Positions 24,430 through 34,870 of a DNA stretch of 64,000 bases are shown here, one piece after another. The translations under genes and the position numbers were made by a program. The DNA comes from Eonycteris spelaea (lineage: Eukaryota; Chordata; Mammalia; Chiroptera; Pteropodidae). The stretch's first letter is position 1. Each line of letters starts with the position of its first letter. Where the stretch lies: contig PUFA01000287.1 of NCBI GenBank assembly GCA_003508835.1, forward strand, positions 1,364,001-1,428,000. Reading direction: 5' to 3'. A model generated the notes under the pieces. It saw nothing but the letters and a program-made list of their open reading frames with translations. It searched no databases and was not told the DNA's origin.

Positions 24430-25480
24430 CTTGAGAAAATAGTTAAAATAAAATAAGAACTTCCTCATCTTCCTTCCTGCACCCATGCTTTGCCTCTCTT
24501 CTCATTGCTGTGGGTGAAGTCCTTCCTGTGGAAGTCCAACACTTCCTCCTATTCTCTGGATCCCATCCTCTCTCAGCTTCTTGAAAGCATTGTTTTTGCA
24601 GTTATTGCCTCTCATCTCATCATGTGTCCTCAAGGATATCCCTTTATGGAACATCATTTCCATCAGTTTCATAACCTGCTTTCATATATCATGTCTTTAA
24701 AAAACCCTCCCTTAACCCTATATTCCTATCTCACTCTACTCATCTCTCTACTTCCCTTCATAATTAAACTTCAGAAAAGAGCTCTCTAGAGTCTTACTTC
24801 CTCACCTTACATTCTCAAGCCAGTCCACTCCAAATAGACTTCCTTCACATCACTCCATGGAGATGTATTTCATCAGGGACAACAATGGTTTCCATTCTGT
24901 CAAATCCAATGGCAGTATCTCTGTTCCTATCCAATTGATCCATTGATCACTCTTCCTTCTAGAATTGCTTATCTTGGTGTCTACAACACTAGCTCTCCGG
25001 ATTTTCTTCATACATTGTCTACTCCTCAATTGCCTTTCTTCTGCTTATCATGACCTGTAATTTTGGAGTTCTCCCTGGTTTAGTTCCTGTTTTCTATCAA
25101 CATACATATTTTTTAAGGTGACTTTATCTTATGGTTAAAATATAATTTTTATGCTAATGGTTCTCTAATCTATATATCAAACTCGAATTCTCTCCAGAAG
25201 AGCCATTTGCCATCTTCGTTTTTTTTTTTTTTTGACCCAATAGGTATCTTCAGTGTAACTTGATTAACATGGAAATCTTGATTTTTATTAGCCCCATCTC
25301 CACCTCAACTCCATACCAGTTTTCTGTCCTGTACTCACAGTCTCAGTTAAGGGCATGAACATCCAGCCAGCCAGTTCTAAAACCAAAATTGAGCAGTTAC
25401 CCTTGATATCTCTGTTTTTATGACTTATATCTAATCCATCCAAAAAAAGTCTTCTTTATCTTAAAAATATATTCATACTT
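24430..25480 (+). mobile_element. Long L2 (LINE2) reverse-transcriptase fragment
   Basis: About 1 kb on the plus strand follows the L2 ORF2 consensus. Recognisable phrases are 'aaatccaatggcagtatct', 'ttttggagttctccctggttt' (a decayed RT motif of the FGVPQG type), and the later 'catctccacctcaactcc' and 'gcagttacccttgatatct' segments. A T run interrupts it at 25219-25233. L2 is a CR1-clade LINE that died before the placental radiation. The 99-codon frame at 24490-24789 lies inside it and is not a gene. Confidence 0.7.
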
Positions 25481-25489
25481 ATTCTTTTA

Positions 25490-26448
25490 ATGTGTTAAGA
25501 GTTGCTTTGTGGCCTGATAATTGGCCAATTTTTGAAAATGTTTCATCGATATTTAAGAAGAATATATATTCTCATTGGTGGAATGTTCATGAGGTCAAGC
25601 TTGTTAATTGTATTTAAAATAAAAGCTTTTATATTCTTAATAATTTTTTTCTTGATTAATTTTTGAGAGAGGGGTCTTAAAATCTGCTACTACAATGGTG
25701 GATTGTCTTGTGATAAACCTGGTAACCATGTTGTTACGTATTTGTAAATTTAGAACTGGCTATCATCTAGTGAATTTAACTTTTTATTATTTTATAATAT
25801 CTCTTTTTGTTTATAAATAATAATTTTGCCTTAAATTATTTTCTCTGATTCTAGTATATCTGCACAAAGATTGGCTTAATACAATTCCTTCTACCCTTCT
25901 ACTTTGAAGATTTCTATATCTTTACATTTTAGGTATTATTCTTGTAACACCTTTTGTCTAGTTGATAATCTTTGCCATTCAACTGATGAGTTTAGTGCAT
26001 TTACATTTAACATGATTATTAATATATTTGGAATTTTTTCCAAATATATCAAATGTGTGTTTAATGTCATTTACTTTTTTCTCCTTGTTTAACTTCTTTT
26101 AGAATGATTTTTTAAATGATATTCATCCACTACTATTTAAAAGATATATATTCTCAATTTCTAGTCTCTCAGATGTTACTCTTAAAATTTTAAGCTGCAT
26201 ATTTGACTGAAGGTCTAAAATTATTAATAACTTTACCCTTTTTCTGAATATCTTAGATAACTTGAGCTTTGATTGCCCCCTATCTTATATTTAATTTTTT
26301 TTCAACTTTAGTTTGTTTTTAATACTCAGTTTAGGTAGTTCTTCACAGTTTCATGCAGTCAATTTTTTCATTTTACTTATGTTTACCAACTTTGCTTATA
26401 ATTCTTTCTTCCATTTCAGTTTCTCTTTTCAGAGGCAGTATATATTTT
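25490..26448 (-). mobile_element. L1 ORF2 endonuclease-region fragment
   Basis: Antisense L1 sequence covers the endonuclease and ORF1-ORF2 junction region, shown by 'gtggcctgataattggccaa' and 'catttacatttaacatgatt' on the plus strand. It matches the same consensus part as 42.45-43.45 kb. No flanking duplication was resolved and the copy is heavily mutated. Confidence 0.65.
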
Positions 26449-26461
26449 TTTCAATTTTATG

Positions 26462-26590
26462 AATGTATGGATTTAATTGAATCTTTCAAAAATATATGTT
26501 GAAATCCTAACCCCTAGTACCTGCGAATGTGACCTTTTTTGGAAATAGTTTGTTGCAGAAGAAATTAAGATTTAAGTTAAGATGGGATTT
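26462..26590 (+). mobile_element. MaLR/ERVL LTR 5' fragment
   Basis: The phrases 'tatgttgaaatcctaacccc' and 'gaatgtgacc ... tttggaaatag' are standard for the 5' half of MLT-type LTRs. The fragment stops where the L1 5'UTR segment begins, so that insertion may have truncated it. Confidence 0.65.
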
Positions 26591-27268
26591 CTGGTCAAGA
26601 TTGCAGAGTAGGTAAATATTCTGCTTGCCTCCTCTCATGACCACATCAAAATTAAAACTAAACTACAGAAAGATCATCATTGAGAATTACCTGAAGTCTA
26701 ACTGAACAGAAGTCCTACAACTAAGGATATATAGATAAGCCACCTCAAGACTGGTAGGACAGGCTCAAGATGAAGAACAGGCTTGTCCCACACCCCTGTG
26801 TAGCAGTTAAAAATCAGGAGGGATATTTTGGCTATGACTGTTCCTTAAGAGGAGTAAGGGGTCATAGCCTTAAACCAGGCTCCTCGGCCAAGGATTCTAG
26901 TGCCAGAAAGAGAAGTCCCCATGACTCCTGGCTGTGAAAACAAGTAGAGGTAGTGGCTGAGTGATACAGAAGGCACCTGGAATCTCAAGCAGTCCTTTTA
27001 AAGGGCCCATGCACAGACTTGCTGATGACATCACTCATCCTGAGCTTCAGTACTTGAGAAGGAGCTATACAGGAGCCAGGGACATCCAGTGAGGCAATGA
27101 ATAGCCTGGCTTTAGGATGATAGCTGGAGGGGCAACTTTCTCCCAGACAGTTCTGGAAAAAGCCATTGTTTCTTTGTTGATTCCTTCCCTCTCCCAGCAT
27201 GCAGACTCCAACTGGGAGCCATGTCTGATTGTCCATTAACCTGGCTAATGCTGTTTGCCCTGCCCTAG
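26591..27268 (+). mobile_element. L1 5'UTR fragment
   Basis: The segment follows the laurasiatherian L1 5'UTR. It runs from 'aagattgcagagtagg' through 'cagaagtcctacaactaagg', 'gcagttaaaaatcaggaggg' and 'tcctttt aaagggcccatgc' to 'cctggctaatgctgtttgcc'. It stops before ORF1, so only the promoter-bearing 5' end survives. The reverse frame 26985-27236 lies inside it and is not a gene. Confidence 0.75.
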
Positions 27269-27364
27269 TGATTCTGCTCCCTGAAAAAAAGATATTCCTT
27301 GGAATTTCACTGGGAAAAATGAGTAGAAAGAGTGCCTATTGAAGACCATCATTGTAATATAGGA

Positions 27365-27560
27365 GTAAGAAAATTTATTCTTAAATAACCAAATACTACG
27401 CTTTTTAAGCTTTTCAGGTTTTATGCCATACAGTTTCTGTAACAACTCTTCAACTCTGCTATTTTAGCCATAAACAGCCATAGACAATATATAAACAGAA
27501 AAGACTGGCCATGTTCCAATAAGATTTATTATGAAAGAAGAGAGTGGGCCAGATTTAAGC
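27365..27560 (+). mobile_element. Non-autonomous hAT element fragment
   Basis: The stretch matches a common mammalian hAT-type MITE with CAGGGGTCGGCAAAC-type ends: 'catacagtttctgtaacaac', 'aacagccatagacaatat' and 'tgttccaataaga ... gggccagattt'. Both terminal inverted repeats are missing or too diverged to mark. It lies 0.4 kb from a fossil hAT transposase, but I cannot show they are one element. Confidence 0.7.
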
Positions 27561-27943
27561 AGCTTGATGTAATCCAGAACCAGTGACCCACAAGAACCCT
27601 GAGGGTGTACTGAGTAGTAGTTGAATCTTGAAGTCACCTAAAGAGAAGTCTTACTTTACATTGTCAGAATCCAGATGTCTGGCCTGATTCTTTGACCTTC
27701 CAGCCAAGGCTACAGTTCTAAAATCTTCTGGTGTTCTCACAACATGGCAGTTGGTTTCCCTCAGGCTCTCTGAGAGAGTAAGGAAATAACCACAATGCCT
27801 ATATCATCTGTTGTAAGTAACACATTGTGACTTTGTCACATTCTAGTTACGCACTAGAAGTGAGTCATTAAGTCTTGCTTTCAGAATGCATCTTTTGAGG
27901 GAAGGATTGTCAGAGAATCTATGGACATATTTTAAAGCCACTA
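27561..27943. other. Unassigned stretch, possibly 3' tail of the hAT relic
   Basis: No independent feature is seen. It may be the terminal non-coding part of the transposase relic to its right. Confidence 0.35.
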
Positions 27944-29000
27944 TCAGTCTGTTGTGACATGTTGTGTTGGTTGAGATGTATTAAGAAACCTCTGCTTCAC
28001 ATAGATATGTACTTGGAAAAGAGGATATTTTAATAGTCTTCTTAGGTAGTTGTAACTATTCTTAGATCTTACACTAAATGGTGATTTCTTAAAGGTGAGT
28101 TGCATTGTGAAATCTGAAACCATATAATGAATTTTCAAATTCCCTTACATTAAAATTTATTGGTCTATCTTGTACTTTGAATAGATGTTTTACCCATGTA
28201 TGATTTTGTAACATGATGCATTGGTGATTTGAAATATTGAGTCACTGAATCATGCAGATCTTTCAAATGTTGGCATATTTCATTATACAATATAAAATAT
28301 TATATTTGTTAATATCACTACTAATCTTATTAGAAGTCTTGGAGCATTGGAAAGCTGTCAAGCTTACACAATTTTTCTAAAATTCTAATTTTTCCTTCAA
28401 AGCTTACATTTTTTCATTGGTAACAAGACTGTCAGTTGTTTCTCTTGAAGAGATAGTCTCACTTGGTTCACTGTTGAGAGAACATCTGCCAAATATCCAA
28501 GTCTTAATAAATACCATTTTTCATTGATTCAAGTAAAAATGGAATTCTCTAAAAAAAGTGGCTGGTTCAGGTCACAAGTCAAATAATCTTTCAAGTGCTC
28601 ATCCTTGAGACAACCATCATGCCTCAGTTTTGGTAGTTGTGTTTTTTGCACACTTTCCATTTCATCCAGCAGAATATTAAAGAGATGTATCTCAAGGGCT
28701 GATTTTTAATAAAATTAAAGTTTTTATTGCTTCATAACAGATATTAAAAGTAACACTTTTCTCTGGCTTTTTTTTTCCAGCCAGTAGTGGCAATGAAGTA
28801 CAGTGTACATTATACTAGTGCAATGATTTACCATGAAACAAGTACATTATGCTAGTACAGTTTGGAGCCATGGCCTTGATTTGTGCTAAGCCACCAACAG
28901 TTTTACCTACCATTGCTTTTGCACTGTCAATATAAAGCAATACAGCGAAAAAGACAAAGAATGCCTTAGTATTATTATAAAAGTGGTTTTGAGTTTTTGA
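27944..29000 (-). pseudogene. Fossil hAT (Charlie/ZBED-type) transposase
   Basis: Read on the minus strand, frames broken by stops and indels align with the hAT transposase catalytic and C-terminal region. At about 28888-28930 the frame gives DSAKAMVGKTVGG. This corresponds to the conserved 'CTDGA.AM.GK..G' block of Charlie/ZBED5-like proteins, with the catalytic-region Asp kept and CTDG degraded. Next at about 28620-28690 is a block ending ILLDEMES, matching the '.ILCDEM.S' motif. At about 28430-28510 lies LGYLADVLSTVNQVRLSLQ, matching '.L.YLADIF..LNELNLSLQ'. At 27944-28138 a frame contains KYPLFQ, the position of the dimerisation-region EYP motif. At least eight stops interrupt it, so it encodes nothing. 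It could be an autonomous Charlie copy or a dead domesticated ZBED-like gene; the former is far more likely. Confidence 0.75.
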
Positions 29001-30104
29001 TACTCTGAAAGCATCTCAGAGGCCCTCAGAAGTTTATGGCCTTTGACTGGAGTACTGCTATCCTAAGGCACTGACTGGTACTCAATTTCTCCTGAGAAAG
29101 TCAATTAATCTTCTCACAAGTTTTAACCTTGATCGTTTTTCCTCTGTCTTCACTTCCTTCCTATCCCTCTCACCTTCCCCATACCCCACCACTAATGTCT
29201 TTACCTATTATGCTGAGCAATTGTACATTTTTTCCTGGGAGAGATTGCCTTCTGACTTTTTAAGTTTTGTGGAGAATTTTAGAAAAAAATATTTATTTTA
29301 AATATTGAAACTTTTGTTTAAAATAATTTATTTTTAAAAATAACATATACCACCATACTATAATAGAAGACTACCATATTCTTGTTTTTCAACTTGGAGA
29401 ATTTTCAATAGTACAGGACATGCTAGTAAGTTATGAAATGAAATTTTTTCGTAGTTGCATGCTGACCATTTGTGTGCTCTTAGTCCACCTCTTGCAGGAT
29501 AATTGACAAGTCTCAGTTGATCAAAACTGGGTCCATGTTCAAGTTGTGATGCACTGGCTCAGGAGACTAGCGTCAGTAGGATACATGGTATTCATAACCC
29601 CCTGCAATTCTTTGATACCTTTTTTTCTCATGCTGGCTTTAGTCTCTGTGCAACATTAATTGCATGGTGTGCACTGGCTGCTGGATTTTCTCAGTGTCAC
29701 TGAGAAAGCTCAGATTTGGCTGAGAAGTTTCAGGGTATGTCAAACCTTTCCCCTTGACTTTTACCTGATGCTTCTGAACCTGGTGCAGACCCTGTAGGAG
29801 TCCCCCATTCAATAATGAGATTGGAATTAACATCTGCTTGGTTATTGCTGTTTCTCTGACCCACCTATCATAAGGGTCCATGGTGTCACATCTAAGTTAG
29901 GGCTCTCATTTTACTCCAAAGCTCAGTGTTCACATCATCAGCTCTCAATATCCAAATGATGATTTCTGCAGAGCATTTGCCTCCATTCACACGAATTACA
30001 CTGGGGCCTTTGATGAAGCTAACGACACTCAGTTAGAAAATGTCAATTAAAAAGATTCTTTGAAACAAATATTCTTTGCAAAGAAACCCTTCCTTCCGTC
30101 ATCA
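29001..30104. other. Unassigned stretch with an unidentified minus-strand frame
   Basis: The minus-strand frame 29639-29881 (80 codons) has unusually protein-like composition, with KVKGKGLTYPETSQPNL near its middle. Neighbouring sequence continues in broken frames on both sides, as in a processed pseudogene or transposon coding relic. I cannot match it to a family. Between 29280 and 29345 the sequence is almost pure A/T. Confidence 0.35.
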
Positions 30105-30310
30105 GGGGCAGATTCAGGTTTTGTAGGATCTGAAACTTACATGATTTGGAGATCCAGCAAGAAACAAAAAACAAAGTTACAAAAATGGTCTTAGTTAAAA
30201 TGAGAAAATAAATCAAAACAAGTTATGGAAGGCTTGAAGATTCAGATCAGATATCTTTAGGCAGCTTATCAGAAATTAGTACATAAGAATGCTTCTTGAT
30301 TAGAATCTGG
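30105..30310 (+). mobile_element. Possible hAT-type element fragment
   Basis: It starts with 'caggggcagattcaggtttt', close to the start of a known mammalian DNA element with CAGGGGCGGATCCAG-type ends. Further resemblance at 'gaaggcttgaagattcag' and 'taggcagctta' is weak. No second terminus was found. Confidence 0.4.
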
Positions 30311-31423
30311 CTCATTCACCCTCCTAGGACACTATATCCCAGCAGCTTGTGGCACTCATAGCTCTGTGCAAGGGCACACACATTGTAAATCCATCTCTCC
30401 ATTGGAAGGACTTCGCATTCCAGACATGGCTGTTTTTCAAGTGATCCTAAATTATGCAAAGCAAAAGCCTGAAACATGTTGAAGTGACAAAGACACATTG
30501 GTCCTTTCCTTTCATTAAGCTGTGTCATACTTTAGGTGACATTTATTTATTCTAAAATTATAGTATATTTTACATTATTAGGCATGGAAAATTCCCAGAG
30601 GGCATCAAACACTGTTCTATCTATGGAAAAGTTGCAGTTATTAATAAAAGGAGATGCTACAAATTTCACAAATGCAATTCATGACTTCCATTAATTTTTA
30701 AAAGAGGTCAGCCTCTCAAGAAGGCAATTCGAGAGGCAACATTTTAATGAGCATTACTGGAGAGCAGATAATTCATTATTCCAAATACCATATTTATTAT
30801 ATTAATAGATTAACATGCTAATAAAAGGGCAAGTCCCTAGGCATCTGTTTTACAATAAAAGTAAAACCCTTGGAAGCATGAGATTAGAATGGTGTTATAT
30901 AGTAGAGGTCCTTAAAATTAATCTTTTAAAATGTGCAGCAATGTGGTATCTTGTGAGTTTCTTCTTTCCCTCTGCCAAGGTTATTAAGTAGTATTTTCTC
31001 TTCTCCAGGGTATCACTGACTTCAGTAAATGCATGTGTAGGAATAAGAAAATTGGAAAAAAATACAAAAAATACAAAAAAATACAAAAAAATTTGTGAGA
31101 AAAATTACATTTTATAAATGGTTAATCTAGAGGCAATAGGTTAACCATTCTCAAAGATTAAACCCATCTATAATCCATCATATTTTGTAATATCAGCACA
31201 ATACATGTGGTTTTTAACATAATTGTTCTCATTACTACAACAGAACTAGAACAGTCCAGTTATATGGCCATTGAGTCAATCATTCCGATTATTTATTTAT
31301 TTTATTTATGTGTTATCATTACCAGTATCATTTGAGTGATTCATTCATTTGACTTTGCAATTGTTTGAGTCCATGTTAGAGATAGCTGAAATCTCTATAT
31401 TCATCTCTTAATAAAGTATATTT

Positions 31424-31458
<35 letters not shown>

Positions 31459-32249
31459 TCTAATTCAATGTAGATAGGGATACTCATAAGGTGTAGACTT
31501 GAAAAAATATTATAGTCCATCTGTGTATCTTTGTGCCTCCAGATCTTAAATTTCCTAGACAATATGTGTTTTTAAAGAAGTTTATAGAATATTTTGTATC
31601 ACACTTAATAATAACATTTATTATCTGAAGAATATATTTTCTATTTAACATATATTATTATACCATGGTTTAATTAAATTCTACAAATATTTATTGAGTA
31701 TCTTCTATGAGGTCAATTCTAGGCCATGACAGAAGTCAGGAGGGTTAAAAGTTGAAGAATTGGGATATATGTCTCTGAAAAAGGAAGACACGCCCTATTG
31801 AAACAAAATTGGCATACTGACCATTCATGTATCAATCTTGTGGTCCCAACCATAAATGCTAAAGGAGGAGATTTTTATGGGGAAAGGACTCATCTTGGGA
31901 AGGTTTACAAAGAGCTGAGACTTGTCTAATGACATTAAAAGGGGTTTATATTTGACTAGGTGGATAGTAAAGAAAAGCAATATTTTAAATGGGAAGAACA
32001 TCATGGACAAACTGTGGAGAAAAGTTTTATTAAATATTTCATTAGAAGAGATGAAAAAAGATTGTCTCTTTTGTACTGAAAAATTATCAACCATCTCTTT
32101 AGTTTTCTCTTTTCCAAGTTAAATAATCCCAAATCATTCTGCATCATCTTTTCCATGTTAAATAATCCAAATCCTCTTTCCTTTCATTCTGTATTATTTT
32201 TTCCAGCCTTCAATTTTTTTGGTATCTCCAAGCTCTCTGCCTCTCTCAT
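30311..32249. other. Unassigned AT-rich stretch with simple repeats
   Basis: Contains an A-rich ACAAAAAAT tract at about 31058-31092 and a TA microsatellite at 31412-31457. A short ancient repeat-like tail lies near 31685-31740 ('caaatatttattgagtat'). The frames at 30316-30528, 31825-32094 and 31922-32122 show no family resemblance. Confidence 0.4.
31412..31457. repeat. (TA)n microsatellite
   Basis: Alternating TA with one G interruption over about 45 bp. Confidence 0.95.
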
Positions 32250-32254
32250 GAGCT

Positions 32255-32425
32255 TTATGGCCCAGTGGGTGAAGCCTCTATTAGGGATTCGGGGTCTGAC
32301 TTCTACTTCTCATTTTTCCAACTGTGTGGTTTTGGCCATTCCTTATTGGACTTTAGTTTTTATCTTTAATTTGAGGCACTGGACTATGGTCTCCTTAGTT
32401 CCTTCCATCTCAAAATTCTGAATCT
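32255..32425 (-). mobile_element. MIR-family SINE fragment
   Basis: Antisense MIR-like sequence: 'aactgtgtggttttggcca', then 'ggactatggtctccttagtt' and a 'caaaattctga' end, the tail variant seen in MIRb/MIRc. It is diverged. The phrase 'ggcccagtgggtgaagcc' at its left superficially resembles the start of a bat VES SINE, but the rest follows MIR. Confidence 0.65.
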
Positions 32426-33135
32426 TAAATTGTAAAGCTAATATTTGATATAAGACTCTAGCCATATGGAATAAGGTTAAAGGGTAAATTTCCAATCTCC
32501 TTCATTCTATATTTCTCTTTAGATATTCTAATGTCATAATTATTTTAAAAAACCTCAAGTCAAGATAAAAGTCTAATATTTCATAGAAACTGGGTTTTCT
32601 TGTCTTAGACTTTATTAATAAAGCACCATTTACATAAAGTGACCTTAAGTATCAACTCACCCTAAGGTGGAGTAAATTTATTTTTATTTGGGGGATAATG
32701 AAAATTGCTTTTGTTTAAAGAATTTAAGCTTATTATAGAGAATTCAAGCTATAAAAAAAGTAAAAAAAATTCATGTCACCTATAATACTATTATAATATT
32801 AGGTGATCATCATCCCAGACTTAACGAAGTATTTTAGGATACATAATAGTTGTAATGCAAAAGAACTTTAGTAACATTTTAGTATTTCTTTTCATGATGT
32901 AGAGCTATTTTTTAAAAAAATATACTTTATCTCCCTGTTCCATCTCTTTCTTCCATGGCCAATCTTCTTGAAGAAGTCCGCACCCAAGAATCCCTCTCCT
33001 CATGACACTGAAATCTGAGTTTGCCTCTGTCATTGACATTGAAACTGTCAAGGTAAATGATGACATTTGAGTTAACAAAGCCGATAGAAACTTTTTAGTT
33101 TTTTGCTTAGTTTGACTTCTGGATAGCATTCTTTC
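32426..33135. other. Unassigned AT-rich stretch
   Basis: No recognised repeat or exon. The minus-strand frame 32905-33129 is incidental. Confidence 0.4.
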
Positions 33136-33619
33136 CCCCCTAAGCTTTATTGAGATATAACAGACATAAAACCTTATTTAAGTTTGCAGTGTGCAATGTG
33201 ATAATTTGATACAAGCATATATTGCAAAATGATTACTACAGTAAGGTTAGTCAATGAATCTTTCACCTAACATAATGACTATCTTTTTGTTGTTGTGAGA
33301 AATTTTAAGATCTATTCAGCATATTTCAAGTATACATTTCAATATTATTAACTATAGTTGCTGTGCTATACATTAGATCTCTGCAACTTATTCATCTCAT
33401 AACTGAAATTTTGACCAACATCTCCTCATTTCCCCTACCCTGCAGCCCTCAGCCTAATTTTTGTTTATATGAGTTTGGTGTTTTTACATACCACATTAAG
33501 TGAGGTCATTTATCCCTTTTTGTCTGACCATTTCACTTAGCATAATGACCTCGAATTTCACTCATGTAGTCACAAATGGTGGAATTTCCTTCTTTTTTTG
33601 TGGCTGAATAATATTCCAA

Positions 33620-33697
33620 TGTGTGTGTGTTTGTGTTTATGTGTGTTTGTGTGTGTATGTGTGTGTGTGTGTGTGTGTGTGCACGTGTGTGTGTGTA
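33620..33697. repeat. (TG)n microsatellite inside L1
   Basis: Nearly 80 bp of GT repeats with a few interruptions have expanded inside the L1 ORF2 3' region. The Cys-Val repeat in the frame 33598-33855 comes from it. Confidence 0.95.
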
Positions 33698-34546
33698 ACA
33701 TTTTCTTTATCCATTTATTCATTGATAGGCATTTAGGTTATTTCCATGTTTTGGCTGTTGTGAATAATGTTACAGTGAACATGGGAGTGCAGACATCTCA
33801 AGATACTAATTTCACTTCCTTTGGAAATATACCCCAGTGTAGGATTACTGTGTGATATGGTAGTACTATGTTTTAATTATCTGAGGAAAATTTATACTGT
33901 TTTCCATAGTGGCTGTAAAAGTTTATAGTCCCACCAACAGCGCATGAGAGTTCCCTTTGCTTTGCATTCTCACCAGCACTTATTATTTCTTGTTTTTTTG
34001 ATACTAGCCATTCTAACGAGTGTGAGATGATATCTCATTGTGGTTTTGATTTGCATTTCTTTGATGCCTAGTTATATTGAGCACTTTTTTACTTACCTGT
34101 TGGCCAGTTGTATGTCTTCTTTAACAAAATATATATTTAGAGCTTTTGCTCATTTTAAAATCTGGTTTTTCATTTACTACGAGTTGTATGAATCTCTTGT
34201 ATATTTTGGATATTAACCCATTATCAGATATATGGTTTGCAAATATTTTCTACCATTTCATAGGTTGTCTTTTCATTTTGTTGATTGTTTCTTTTGCTCT
34301 GTGGAAGCTTTTTAGTTTGATGTAGTCCCACATGTTTACTTTCTCTTTTGTTGCTTGCACTTGTGATGTCATATTTAAAAAACCATTTCCAAGTCCATTG
34401 TCAAAGACCTTTGTCCCTATGTTTTCTCCTAAAAATTTTACAGTTTTGAGTCATGTTTAAGTACTCAATTCATATCAAGTTATTTTTTTATGAGTGATGT
34501 GAGATATGGGTCCAATTTGTTTTCTTTTTTATGTGTGAGTGTGTTA

Positions 34547-34870
34547 ATTGACATGTCCACCTTCACCCAATTTTATTAAGATATAATTAACATATTACAA
34601 TGTATTAGTTTATGATGTATGACATAATGATTTGATCTATGTATATATTGTGAAGTAATTACCACAATAAGTTTAGTTAACATCTATCACCTCTCATAGT
34701 TACAAATTTTTTTCTTGTAATGAGAACTTTTAAGATTTACTCTCTTAGCAGCTTTCAAATATGCAGTACAAATTGTCAACTGTGGTCATCATGTTGTACA
34801 TTACATCCCCAGAATTTATTTATCTTATAACTGGAAATTTGTATCTTCTGACCACTGTCACCCATTTTTT
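34547..34870 (-). mobile_element. L1 3'UTR fragment nested in an L1
   Basis: Antisense L1 3'UTR text ('attaagatataattaacat' to 'ctgaccactgtcaccca') breaks the host L1 between 'gtccaatttgttttc' and 'gagtgtggatatccag'. The same part of the 3'UTR occurs at 33.14-33.45 kb in the host, so this is a second, later insertion of a 5'-truncated copy. A short gagtgtg match on both sides may be the remains of the target duplication. Confidence 0.7.

Noticed and set aside
32255..32300. Start of a vespertilionid VES-type SINE
   Set aside because: Only about 18 bases resemble it; the following sequence fits MIR instead.
33598..33855. Cys/Val-rich frame
   Set aside because: Encoded by a (TG)n microsatellite inside L1.
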